Source: Sulfurovum sp. bin170
GTDB taxonomy: Bacteria; Campylobacterota; Campylobacteria; Campylobacterales; Sulfurovaceae
Assembly: GCF_010892395.1 (NCBI RefSeq)
Contig: NZ_JAACKB010000230.1
Location: 1 to 7,279, forward strand
Reading direction: 5' to 3'
Length of the DNA stretch: 7,279 nt
Each line of letters opens with the position of its first letter. Within the stretch, counting starts at the first letter, position 1. The notes under the pieces were generated by a model. That model did not search any database, had not been told where the DNA came from, and was given only the letters and a program-made list of their open reading frames with translations. Positions 1 through 6,007 of this stretch are shown here, one piece after another. A program made the translations under genes and the position numbers.

Positions 1-283
1 GTGCGATTAGCCCTAGAAAATCAGAAAAAACCCCAGGGATAATAAGTAAAATAGCTCCTAAAAAGTAAGAGGTACTCGCATCATGAAAACTTTTGACATT
101 TAGTTTTCCCAAAGATACAGACTGCATATTTTTCAAGATACTTAGATGAGCATTTTTAAGCAGTCCCATACCTATCATAAAAGAGAGAAGAATCCAAATA
201 ACTGAACTCATAAATCCTATGTTGGAGCCAACAGCCAAAGAGAAGTAGAGTTCAAGAAAAAAATAGGGAATTATAATAAACAT
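1..283 (-). CDS. fxsA: FxsA family membrane protein (3' end beyond window)
   Basis: Reading from an ATG at 283-281 the frame is open to the window edge, giving 94 residues of an incomplete protein. It is strongly hydrophobic, with likely membrane segments at about residues 2-22, 26-42 and 72-92. It carries the FxsA-family signatures: an early Pro and Glu (P6...E11-L-Y) in the first helix, a short GMGLLKN-type turn after the second, and the IIPGVFSDFLGL motif (residues 81-92), equivalent to the family's TPGFxTDxxGL. FxsA is an inner-membrane protein named in E. coli for suppressing F exclusion of phage T7; its cellular role is unclear. The ATG overlaps the proS stop by one base (TAATG), which implies translational coupling. 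From memory, C. jejuni has a small membrane protein at the same place (Cj0544), followed by hemC, so hemC may lie just outside the window. The family call is solid; the function is not known. Confidence 0.85.
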   Translation of the reverse strand, partial: MFIIIPYFFLELYFSLAVGSNIGFMSSVIWILLSFMIGMGLLKNAHLSILKNMQSVSLGKLNVKSFHDASTSYFLGAILLIIPGVFSDFLGLIA

Positions 284-1545
284 TACGCCAACTTCTCCAA
301 AACAGTCTCTACTAAATCATCAAGAGCCAATACATCTTTGACTAGTCCATCTCTTGTAATCAACTCCACTCTCCCCTCACTAATATCATTACCAATCACT
401 ACAGCATAAGATATACCTATAAGTTCAAAATCTTTAATCTTCACACCAAAACCTGTCTTTTTATCAGCTCTATCATCTAGAAGAACGGCAACACCTTTAG
501 ATTGAAGCTCATCATAAAATTTTGTAGCTACTGCCATCTGCTCTTCATTTTTAGCTTTTGCTACAATAATATCAACACTAAATGGTGCAGACTCTTTTGT
601 CCATATACACCCTTTCTCGTCATGATTCTGCTCAATAATCCCTGCAAGTAGCCGACTCACACCAATTCCATAAGTCCCCATAACAAAAGGTTGCAATTTC
701 TGATTTTCATTCAAAAACTCTGCCTTCATCGCTTCAGAATATGTAGTCCCCAATTGAAAGATATGCCCCGCTTCAATCCCTTTGCTCTGGCTAAGTCCAC
801 CACCACACTTAGGACAAGTAGTCTCATCTTCTGCAATCACCTCTACATTGGCTCCAAAGTCACAGCTATCACAAACCATAATAGTATCTTCACCACTATC
901 TGCTAGTATCATAAACTCTTTTGACCCTGCTCCACCAATCGCCCCACTATCTGCCTCAACCACTCTAAACTCTAATCCAAGTCGAGTAAAAATTTTTTTG
1001 TAAGTCTCCTCCATCAAGTCAAACTCTCGTTCCATATCTTCTACAGAGGCATGAAAACTATAAGCATCTTTCATCAAAAACTCACGACCACGCATCAATC
1101 CAAACCGTGGACGAACCTCATCACGGAATTTCCAATTGATTTGATAAACATTGAGAGGCAGTTGCTTGTAACTCTTGACTGTTTGACGAACGAGATTGAC
1201 CATCGCCTCTTCATTGGTTGGACTCAATACAAAGTCATTATCATGTCGGTCTTTGAATCTCAAAAGCTCTTTACCAAACTTGTCAGCTCGTCCTGTCTCT
1301 TCCCAAAGTGTTATCGGTGTAACCATTGGCAAATGAACCTCACTGCACCCTACTCTATCTAACTCATCTTTTACAATCGCTCTTACTCTATCTAGTGTAA
1401 TTTTCCCCAATGGTAAAAAGTTATAGAGACCTGACCCCCCTGATGACTGGATAAACCCAGCACGAAGCAGAAAAATATGTGATGTCAAAACAGCATCACT
1501 TGGTGCCTCTTTCATCGTTGGTATTAACATTCTTGAAAATCTCAT
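283..1545 (-). CDS. proS: Prolyl-tRNA synthetase, short form lacking the INS editing domain
   Basis: Charges tRNA-Pro with proline in the cytoplasm; class II synthetase, 420 aa. The class II core is complete: motif 1 region with GLYNFLPLG (39-47), the proline-loop TNEE (110-113), motif 2 with [17 protein letters not shown] (140-156), EADSGAIGG (197-205), and motif 3 with GTYGIGVSR (290-298). The C-terminal anticodon-binding domain covers about 325-418 (LLDDR, 355-359). Most bacterial enzymes are near 570 aa because an INS domain of about 180 residues, which hydrolyses Ala-tRNA-Pro, sits between motifs 2 and 3. Here only about 20 residues separate FGANVE (230-235) from GIEAGHIF (256-263). Four cysteines (225, 228, 244, 247) form two CxxC knuckles, probably one zinc site. 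The start overlaps the hemA stop by four bases (ATGA), and an AAAGGA ribosome site lies in the last hemA codons. No frameshift or missing catalytic motif is visible, so this is a functional short enzyme rather than a broken gene. Confidence 0.96.
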   Translation of the reverse strand: MRFSRMLIPTMKEAPSDAVLTSHIFLLRAGFIQSSGGSGLYNFLPLGKITLDRVRAIVKDELDRVGCSEVHLPMVTPITLWEETGRADKFGKELLRFKDRHDNDFVLSPTNEEAMVNLVRQTVKSYKQLPLNVYQINWKFRDEVRPRFGLMRGREFLMKDAYSFHASVEDMEREFDLMEETYKKIFTRLGLEFRVVEADSGAIGGAGSKEFMILADSGEDTIMVCDSCDFGANVEVIAEDETTCPKCGGGLSQSKGIEAGHIFQLGTTYSEAMKAEFLNENQKLQPFVMGTYGIGVSRLLAGIIEQNHDEKGCIWTKESAPFSVDIIVAKAKNEEQMAVATKFYDELQSKGVAVLLDDRADKKTGFGVKIKDFELIGISYAVVIGNDISEGRVELITRDGLVKDVLALDDLVETVLEKLA

Positions 1546-2849
1546 TTTTGGTATCCTTTAACATGGTGTTCTCTTTTATACTTCTTCACTTTTCTATCAT
1601 TAGTAGTAATCTCAAACAGCTCTTTTATCGCATCGACCCTCTTGGTTGAGTTCGATTCTGACGAACATTGACGCAGATTTTGAGTGGCATCGTGCAGAAA
1701 TCTATTAAACATCTGTTCTGCCATTTTTTGCATATTATCTCTATATTCTAATGGTACGAATCTCTTATCTATCGCACGATTCAACTCTTTATTTATCGCA
1801 TCTTTGACCTGTAGTCGCATATCTTTGATAACAGGCTCTATTGACAAAGCCCTAAGCCACTTATAAAACTCTGCTTTATACTTCTCAACAATATCAACAG
1901 CCCTTGTTGCTTGTTCCTCTTTGAGTGCATAGTTCTCTTTGGAGATGGCTTTGAGGTCATCTATCCTAAAGAGTTGTAGTTTCTCTAGCCCCATCTTATC
2001 AATATCTCTAGGGATTGCCATATCAAACCAGACTCTGTCCAAGTTATCACTCTCAACCATACTTGGTTTTATAATCGTCTCTTTAGCTGATGTCGCAGAA
2101 AAAAGCAATCGATAACGATTAAGATACTTATGAAGATTTTCCATTGTATCTGAACGAACATTGGAACCCAGCTCCTTGGCTATCTTTTTTACTTTATCTC
2201 TATCTCTTCCTAAAAGTAACACATCACAGTCCAAACGCAGAAGATTCTTAGCTGCAATAAGCCCCATCTCCCCAGCACCGATAATAACTGCTGTCATCCC
2301 AGAGATATTATCCCCATAGAGTTTATGAGCTTGAGTCACGGCAACAGAGGGGATAGAGATAGGATGTTTGGAGATATTGGTTACATTACGAACCTCAGCA
2401 GCACACTTCACGGCATAAGAGATAACACGGTTTAGTTGCCTCCCTGCTGTTCTATTTTGAAATGAGAATCTATAAGCATCTTTGACCTGCCCTGTTATCT
2501 GTGATTCACCGATAACAATAGACTCCAAAGAGGAGACTACAGAGAAAATATGTAAAATCGCTTTTCCATCATCATATCTACCATCCATTCCCTTAAGTTC
2601 ATAAAAACTAAGACCCGAACGCAAACTAAGCAGTCCTAAAATAGCATGATAACTCGAAAAACTATCTTTGGTAGCGACCACTATCTCCACTCTATTACAA
2701 GTAGAGACGATATACGCCTCCTCAATAAAATCAAAACCTGTTAACTTAAGAAGCATCACTCTCTTCTCATCATCTGTAGCAAATGCTAACTTTTCTCTGG
2801 CAATCTGTTCACAATTTTTATGGTTAAAGGAGACAACTTGATAGGACAT
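1542..2849 (-). CDS. hemA: Glutamyl-tRNA reductase
   Basis: Reduces the glutamyl group of Glu-tRNA with NADPH to glutamate-1-semialdehyde, the committed first step of C5-pathway heme synthesis. The protein is 435 aa, a normal length. The N-terminal catalytic domain (about 1-155) has the STCNRVEI motif with the nucleophilic cysteine at 51, and the [10 protein letters not shown] signature at 114-123. The NADPH-binding Rossmann domain (about 165-310) starts with VIIGAGEMG (188-196). A long helical dimerisation region follows (about 315-415), and the tail is rich in Lys, Arg and His. The ATG abuts the stop of the polyprenyl synthase gene (TAAATG), and the last four bases overlap proS, so the three genes should be co-translated. 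A purine-rich GAAAGAGAG upstream can serve as ribosome site. Placement with a quinone-tail enzyme suggests joint supply of electron-transport cofactors; that link is inference. No regulatory degradation tag or riboswitch is visible. Confidence 0.97.
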   Translation of the reverse strand: MSYQVVSFNHKNCEQIAREKLAFATDDEKRVMLLKLTGFDFIEEAYIVSTCNRVEIVVATKDSFSSYHAILGLLSLRSGLSFYELKGMDGRYDDGKAILHIFSVVSSLESIVIGESQITGQVKDAYRFSFQNRTAGRQLNRVISYAVKCAAEVRNVTNISKHPISIPSVAVTQAHKLYGDNISGMTAVIIGAGEMGLIAAKNLLRLDCDVLLLGRDRDKVKKIAKELGSNVRSDTMENLHKYLNRYRLLFSATSAKETIIKPSMVESDNLDRVWFDMAIPRDIDKMGLEKLQLFRIDDLKAISKENYALKEEQATRAVDIVEKYKAEFYKWLRALSIEPVIKDMRLQVKDAINKELNRAIDKRFVPLEYRDNMQKMAEQMFNRFLHDATQNLRQCSSESNSTKRVDAIKELFEITTNDRKVKKYKREHHVKGYQK

Positions 2850-3749
2850 TTAGAACTCTCTTTCTATCATTGCTTTGGCGATATTTGACAAATCATACTC
2901 ACCCAATTTTTCCATAGAATCTACCGCTTCTAAGATAAGTTCTTTGGCTTCGGCATAAGATTTTTCAACTATACCATATTTTTTCATGGCAATTTTTATC
3001 CACAATGCTTCATCACTGCTTAGTCGCTTACGATGTAATGAAACAAGATACTCTCTATCAACATCCGCCAAAACATCATAAAGATACATATAAGGAAGTG
3101 TAACCTTTCCCTCTACAAAATCATGCAGAGCTGGTTTTCCAAGTGTTTTAGAATCAGCAGTAATATCTAAAATATCATCTATCATCTGAAAAGCCAATCC
3201 AAGCTTTCGTCCATAATCACGATAGGCGACTCTATCTTTACCCACCAAAATAGCAGCGGCCTCTGCACTGGCTTCCATAAGTGAGGCTGTTTTTTGATAC
3301 AACATTTTCAAATAAGCATCTCTATTGGTATGAAACTTACGAGAAAGCTCTACATCGGAGAGTTCACCCAAACTCAACTGAACAACAGCATTTGAGACCA
3401 CTTTTGCTACCTCTGGAGATATACTTATCAACTCAAAAAAAGCTTTAGAGTATAATATATCACCTATCATAATAGCTGTCTTACTACCTTCACTAGCATT
3501 AACAGAGACCCTGCCTCTGCGACTCTTCGCATCATCTATTACATCATCATGTAGTAGACTAGCTGCATGAATCATCTCAACAGTAGCAGCTGTCTTTATA
3601 ACTTTCAAATCACTACCAGCAATCTTTAAAATCAACTTTGTTCTAAGTCGTTTTCCTCGTGGTAGTCTGCGATAGAGAGATGTTACAAAACTATCATCAA
3701 GTTCTGCCACATACTGCTCTATCTTTCTCTCAACGGCATTTATCACCAT
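2850..3749 (-). CDS. ispB: Polyprenyl diphosphate synthase (long-chain, quinone tail)
   Basis: Trans-isoprenyl diphosphate synthase of 299 aa that condenses isopentenyl diphosphate onto an allylic primer. The first aspartate-rich motif is DDVIDD (68-73), followed by the paired arginines RRGR (77-80). The second is DDILD (191-195) after AFQM. The KT pair is at 153-154, and GKPALHDFVEGKVTLPY (204-220) provides the conserved C-terminal lysines. The fifth residue before the first motif is Ala63 and the fourth is Ser64, not the bulky aromatics of farnesyl synthases, so a long product is expected. Campylobacterota use menaquinones with a short side chain (commonly MK-6), so hexaprenyl is as plausible as octaprenyl; the symbol ispB follows family convention. 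The ATG at 3749 has an AAGGA ribosome site four bases upstream. It lies downstream of a 104-base gap holding a structured repeat, and directly abuts hemA. The family is certain; chain length is inferred. Confidence 0.9.
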   Translation of the reverse strand: MVINAVERKIEQYVAELDDSFVTSLYRRLPRGKRLRTKLILKIAGSDLKVIKTAATVEMIHAASLLHDDVIDDAKSRRGRVSVNASEGSKTAIMIGDILYSKAFFELISISPEVAKVVSNAVVQLSLGELSDVELSRKFHTNRDAYLKMLYQKTASLMEASAEAAAILVGKDRVAYRDYGRKLGLAFQMIDDILDITADSKTLGKPALHDFVEGKVTLPYMYLYDVLADVDREYLVSLHRKRLSSDEALWIKIAMKKYGIVEKSYAEAKELILEAVDSMEKLGEYDLSNIAKAMIEREF

Positions 3750-3753
3750 TTTG

Positions 3754-3758
3754 TCCTT
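3754..3758 (-). promoter_or_regulatory. Ribosome binding site of the polyprenyl synthase gene
   Basis: Minus strand reads AAGGA, four bases before the ATG. It lies only a few bases beyond the edge of the structured repeat at 3764-3835, so folding of that repeat in the mRNA could affect access to this site (inference). Confidence 0.6.
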
Positions 3759-3763
3759 ATCTA

Positions 3764-3835
3764 TCTGGAAACGATGGCTTTAGCCTCGCCCTTTAGTTTC
3801 GTCTCTTTCGGGGCTGAATCCTCCGATTTCGAATG
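3764..3835. repeat. Structured intergenic repeat, copy A (two bulged hairpins in mirror arrangement)
   Basis: This element fills most of the gap between the DUF2018 gene and the polyprenyl synthase gene. On the plus strand hairpin 1 (3772-3788) is CGA, bulged T, GGC, loop TTTA, GCC, TCG. Hairpin 2 (3809-3825) is CGGGG, loop CTGAAT, CC, bulged T, CCG. The bulge lies on the 5' arm in hairpin 1 and the 3' arm in hairpin 2, so the pair forms an inverted arrangement. Flanks TGGAAACGA and TCCGATTTCGAA are imperfect inverted repeats. It aligns by eye with the element at 5912-5978: shared blocks are TGGAA, CG, GGCTTT, GCCTC, TTCGGG and CTCCG. The spacer between hairpins is longer here. No protein is encoded. 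It would be transcribed within the operon. Boundaries are approximate; the resemblance to REP/BIME or miniature elements is inference. Confidence 0.65.
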
Positions 3836-3853
3836 AGTTTTGCAAGAAATAGA

Positions 3854-4126
3854 CTACTCACACTGAGTAACAATATTTCCTACAAGCTCTATATATAAAC
3901 TGTTAGTTCTATCATCTAACTCTGGGTCAATCACCATACTTCGCATAAGTTGTTCCTGCTCCTCTTCGAGACCTCTCTCTTCAAGCATCTTCTCTGCCAC
4001 AGCAAATCGTCTCAACATCTTGTCTATCTCCATCTCTACGATATTTTCATTAGCTGTTTTAGCTATAGAAAAAAAGTTACTCTTAGGTGTTCCTACAAAG
4101 GCATCATCATCATCAAATATATTCAC
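3854..4126 (-). CDS. DUF2018 family protein (HP0242-like)
   Basis: Small acidic helical protein of 90 aa of unknown function. The N-terminus has a run of four aspartates (5-8, FDDDDAF), then a GTPKSNFF segment (12-19). Charged helices follow, including EMEIDKMLRRFAVAEKMLEE (31-50) and an acidic segment around 52-59. The family appears restricted to Campylobacterota. Its H. pylori member HP0242 forms a small dimer with an intertwined, knot-like helical fold (recalled, not checked). Its place just before the polyprenyl synthase and hemA genes matches H. pylori. The start is GTG, at 4126-4124: there is no usable ATG until residue 32, GGAG lies eight bases upstream, and a TATAAT box lies further up. 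It is therefore the probable first gene of the heme/quinone/proS unit. No signal peptide, membrane segment or catalytic motif is seen, and only one cysteine, the penultimate residue. Confidence 0.85.
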   Translation of the reverse strand: MNIFDDDDAFVGTPKSNFFSIAKTANENIVEMEIDKMLRRFAVAEKMLEERGLEEEQEQLMRSMVIDPELDDRTNSLYIELVGNIVTQCE

Positions 4127-4134
4127 TGTGCTAT

Positions 4135-4138
4135 CTCC
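4135..4138 (-). promoter_or_regulatory. Ribosome binding site fixing the GTG start of the DUF2018 gene
   Basis: Minus strand reads GGAG, then eight bases, then GTG. The spacing is good and there is no in-frame ATG nearby, so this site decides the non-ATG start. Confidence 0.6.
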
Positions 4139-4155
4139 AAATTTAAAATGTGATT

Positions 4156-4161
4156 ATTATA
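4156..4161 (-). promoter_or_regulatory. Candidate sigma-70 -10 box for the DUF2018-polyprenyl synthase-hemA-proS-fxsA unit
   Basis: Minus strand reads TATAAT, the exact consensus, about 30 bases before the GTG. Transcription would start near 4149, leaving a leader of roughly 20 bases that still contains the GGAG site. No TTGACA-like -35 is seen 17 bases upstream, only A/T-rich sequence with T runs; that is usual in Campylobacterota, where -35 is poorly conserved. A second, weaker -10-like TATAAC lies near 4196-4201. AT-rich DNA yields such matches by chance, so position and context carry the call. Confidence 0.5.
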
Positions 4162-4244
4162 TCTAATGAGTAGTTAAAATATATTGTTATCTAGGTTATA
4201 AAGTGGAATGAGATGCTTTAATAGAGTTGCATGGTACATTCCTG

Positions 4245-4258
4245 CCCATAAAAATGGG
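4245..4258. terminator. Small hairpin after the dehydrogenase gene, weak terminator candidate
   Basis: Perfect five-base-pair stem CCCAT/ATGGG with a four-base A (plus) or T (minus) loop, 10 bases past the TAATAA stop of the dehydrogenase gene. It is well placed to end the trpC-dehydrogenase transcript. However, in the minus-strand transcript no U-run follows the stem (CAGGAATG follows), so it does not look like a standard intrinsic terminator. The remaining spacer, 4127-4267, holds no gene. Confidence 0.25.
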
Positions 4259-4267
4259 TTATTGTTA

Positions 4268-5080
4268 TTAGATTTTAAATAAGATTTTATCTAAACGAGC
4301 TGTACTTAACACTCTCTTTAAATAGACAAGCAGATAGGTAGCTCTTGTGATATAATATCTAGGTTTTGGTCTCTTTGCTACTATAATCTCATAGACTATC
4401 TCCGCAACAGATATAGCCTCTTCGTTAAATGGCACAGTAGTTTTATCTTCGGACAGAGTTGCTTTGTACTCATCTTTAAAAATAGAGTTCTCTATATCTA
4501 TATTCTCTTTGAGCTTTTTCATAGCTGTTTTACGAAAACTGCTAGTAATAGGACCCGTATTTAACAATACAGGATAGATATTTGTACCTTTCAGTTCAAG
4601 ACGCAGAGTATCTGTAAGCCCCTCTACAGCATATTTACTAGCACTGTAAGCACCACGCGCCTTTAGAGAGACTAGACCTAAAATGGAGCTATGTTGTATG
4701 ATTCTTCCAAAGCCCTGCTCTCTCATAATAGGTAGAATCTGTCTTGTACACTCATGCAGAGCAAAGACATTGACATCAAACTGCTCTTTGAGTACATAAG
4801 TCTGCATATCCTCTATGGCACCTGGTTGTCCATAACCTGCATTGTTAAACCAGACATCTATCTTGCCATCATCCTCTAGTATATTTGCTATAACCGCAGA
4901 AATCTCTTCTGGTTTTGTCACATCCATCTTCATGGCATGTTCAAGACCATTGGCTCTAAGTGGGTTGAGATGTCGCTCATCTCTCACTGTAGCATATACC
5001 TTTATACCGTGTGACTGTAGATACTTAGCCGTAGCAAATCCAATGCCTGTAGAACAACCTGTTATTACTATATTTGTCAT
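4268..5080 (-). CDS. Short-chain dehydrogenase/reductase (classical SDR)
   Basis: Probable NADP(H)-dependent oxidoreductase of 270 aa, cytoplasmic, substrate unknown. All classical SDR landmarks are present: TGCSTGIG cofactor loop (7-14), Asp53-Val after the third strand, NNAG (79-82), structural Asn104, catalytic Ser132, and the YxxxK pair Tyr145 and Lys149, followed by NTGPI (174-178). Arg33 straight after the second strand (ATVRDE) favours NADP(H) over NAD(H). The C-terminal third is Lys/Arg-rich, with a hydrophobic helix (about 242-258, RYYITRATYLLVYLKR). This resembles the YbbO/17-beta-hydroxysteroid-dehydrogenase-like branch and might touch membranes or lipids; both ideas are inference. 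The ATG abuts the trpC stop (TAGATG) and has no strong ribosome site of its own, so translation probably depends on trpC. It ends in tandem TAA stops. No link to tryptophan chemistry is evident. Confidence 0.88.
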   Translation of the reverse strand: MTNIVITGCSTGIGFATAKYLQSHGIKVYATVRDERHLNPLRANGLEHAMKMDVTKPEEISAVIANILEDDGKIDVWFNNAGYGQPGAIEDMQTYVLKEQFDVNVFALHECTRQILPIMREQGFGRIIQHSSILGLVSLKARGAYSASKYAVEGLTDTLRLELKGTNIYPVLLNTGPITSSFRKTAMKKLKENIDIENSIFKDEYKATLSEDKTTVPFNEEAISVAEIVYEIIVAKRPKPRYYITRATYLLVYLKRVLSTARLDKILFKI

Positions 5081-5875
5081 CTATTTACCATACTTTAATT
5101 TTTGTACTGCTTCTGTGATATTATCTTGACGCATAAAATGTTCACCAACCAAAAAGGCATCAGCTCCAATTTTTGATAGCTCTTGAACTGTCTCATGAGT
5201 GGTTATTCCACTCTCTGCTACAATAATTTTACTGTTAGGAATCAGAGGAATAAGTCTCTCACTCAAACTCATATCCATCTCAAATGTCTCCAAGTTACGA
5301 TGGTTAATACCAATAATATTTGCACCTGCAAAAATAGCTTTGATTAAATCTGTTTTATTATGAATCTCAACAAGAGCCTCCATACCCAAATGATGTGTAT
5401 AATCTAGTAGCTCTTTTAACTTTTTTCGAGTCAGTGCCGTTGCGATAAGAAGCACAAAATCAGCACCATATGCCAACGCTTCCACCAACTGATATTTATC
5501 TACTATAAAATCTTTTCTCAAAAGAGGAATGCTCACATATCGCCTGACCATACCCAAATACTCTTTATTCCCCTGAAAAAAATGTGGCTCTGTCAAGATA
5601 GAGAGTGCATCAGCTCCACCTTTCTCATATGCCTGTCCTATAACTAATGGGTCAAAATCTTCACGAATCACCCCTTTGCTAGGACTTGCTTTTTTAATCT
5701 CTGCTATAATTCTGTATCGATTCTCGGGGGTTGATTTGAGTGCTGAATAAACATCTTTTGGTGCAAAAGGATTATACGCCAATGAACGCCCCAACCACTC
5801 CACAGGATAATCAACTTTTCTCTTCTCTAAATCCTCTTCTGTCTTTTTGATAATATCATCTAAAATTTGTGCCAA
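5081..5875 (-). CDS. trpC: Indole-3-glycerol-phosphate synthase
   Basis: Closes the indole ring in tryptophan synthesis by converting carboxyphenylamino-deoxyribulose phosphate to indole-glycerol phosphate. It is a TIM-barrel enzyme of 264 aa, the normal size for the monofunctional form; there is no fused TrpF. Catalytic and substrate residues are visible in order: [10 protein letters not shown] (59-68, Glu59 and Lys61), LLRKDF (118-123, Lys121), VEIHN (169-173, Glu170), INHRNL (190-195, Asn191) and AESGI (220-224, Glu221 and Ser222). The start is TTG at 5875-5873: no in-frame ATG lies upstream, and GAGGA is found ten bases before it. Other trp genes are absent from the window. From memory C. 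jejuni also has trpC away from the main trp cluster and next to a repeat-containing lipoprotein gene, like the TPR gene here. No trp leader peptide or attenuator is visible upstream; the gap holds repeats instead. Confidence 0.96.
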   Translation of the reverse strand: MAQILDDIIKKTEEDLEKRKVDYPVEWLGRSLAYNPFAPKDVYSALKSTPENRYRIIAEIKKASPSKGVIREDFDPLVIGQAYEKGGADALSILTEPHFFQGNKEYLGMVRRYVSIPLLRKDFIVDKYQLVEALAYGADFVLLIATALTRKKLKELLDYTHHLGMEALVEIHNKTDLIKAIFAGANIIGINHRNLETFEMDMSLSERLIPLIPNSKIIVAESGITTHETVQELSKIGADAFLVGEHFMRQDNITEAVQKLKYGK

Positions 5876-5885
5876 TTTATCTATT

Positions 5886-5890
5886 TCCTC
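5886..5890 (-). promoter_or_regulatory. Ribosome binding site fixing the TTG start of trpC
   Basis: Minus strand reads GAGGA, ten bases before TTG. The spacing is slightly long, but no ATG or GTG is available in frame. The weak start codon may hold TrpC output low. An AT-rich stretch (about 5895-5910) could hold a promoter, but no clear -10 box stands out. Confidence 0.5.
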
Positions 5891-5911
5891 ACTATTAATT
5901 AAATATCTTAC

Positions 5912-5978
5912 AAAACTTGGAATCGGAAGGCTTTGCCTCCGTTATTCGGGAGTAAACTCTCCGTTTCCCAAAAGTTCT
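5912..5978. repeat. Structured intergenic repeat, copy B (two bulged hairpins in mirror arrangement)
   Basis: Second copy of the element at 3764-3835, in the same orientation, between the TPR gene and trpC. On the plus strand hairpin 1 (5924-5941) is CGGA, bulged A, GGC, loop TTT, GCC, TCCG (seven pairs). Hairpin 2 (5947-5963) is CGG, GAG, loop TAAA, CTC, bulged T, CCG (six pairs). The outer arms AAAACTTGGAATCGGA (from 5912) and, on the minus strand, AGAACTTTTGGGAAACGGA (from 5978) match with small gaps, so the whole unit is an imperfect terminal inverted repeat enclosing two hairpins. Compared with copy A the stems are longer and the spacer shorter. Several bases on opposite sides of the stems differ between copies while pairing is kept (for example the outer pairs of hairpin 1 and the GAG/CTC against GG/CC of hairpin 2), which hints that structure matters. 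Non-coding; function unknown. Confidence 0.7.
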
Positions 5979-5980
5979 AA

Positions 5981-6006
5981 GGGCAACCACAAGGGATTGC
6001 CACTAC
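5981..6006 (-). repeat. REP-like bulged hairpin with adjacent GTAG
   Basis: On the minus strand GTAG (6006-6003) is followed by T and then an imperfect palindrome: GGCAA, bulged T, CC, loop CTTGT, GG, TTGCC. A tetranucleotide GTAG beside a palindrome with one bulge is the layout of REP sequences handled by REP-associated tyrosine transposases (RAYT/TnpA-REP). The sequence GGGCAACCACAAGGG...TTGCC also resembles a palindrome I recall from many unrelated environmental genomes (not checked). It starts two bases after the TPR gene stop codon and ends two bases before the neighbouring two-hairpin repeat. No transposase gene is in the window. Confidence 0.6.
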
Positions 6007-6007
6007 G

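Noticed and set aside
691..1362. Plus-strand open frames of 71-103 codons opposite proS
   Set aside because: They lie entirely antisense to a well-conserved synthetase, have low-complexity Ser/Thr/Leu-rich translations and no ribosome sites; they are shadows of the real gene.
283..1545. proS as a pseudogene because it is about 150 residues short
   Set aside because: The missing part is exactly one internal domain; the frame, all catalytic motifs and the C-terminal domain are intact.
4112..4123. Tandem GAT codons (four aspartates) at the start of the DUF2018 gene as a phase-variation tract
   Set aside because: Changing a three-base repeat would add or remove aspartates without shifting frame, and an acidic run is usual at this protein's start.
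3950..4153. Plus-strand 67-codon frame opposite the DUF2018 gene
   Set aside because: It is antisense to a recognisable family member and its translation has no family features.
4842..5129. Plus-strand 95-codon frame across the dehydrogenase/trpC junction
   Set aside because: It is antisense to the conserved SDR N-terminus and trpC C-terminus, and its composition is what reverse reading of those genes gives.
5912..6006. CRISPR array
   Set aside because: The three hairpins differ in sequence and spacing; there are no identical direct repeats with unique spacers.
5876..6007. Possible trp leader, attenuator or riboswitch upstream of trpC because of the stacked hairpins
   Set aside because: No short Trp-rich leader frame, no T-box-like motif and no U-run follow the hairpins. 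The same double-hairpin layout also occurs before an unrelated gene (3764-3835), so a dispersed repeat fits better.
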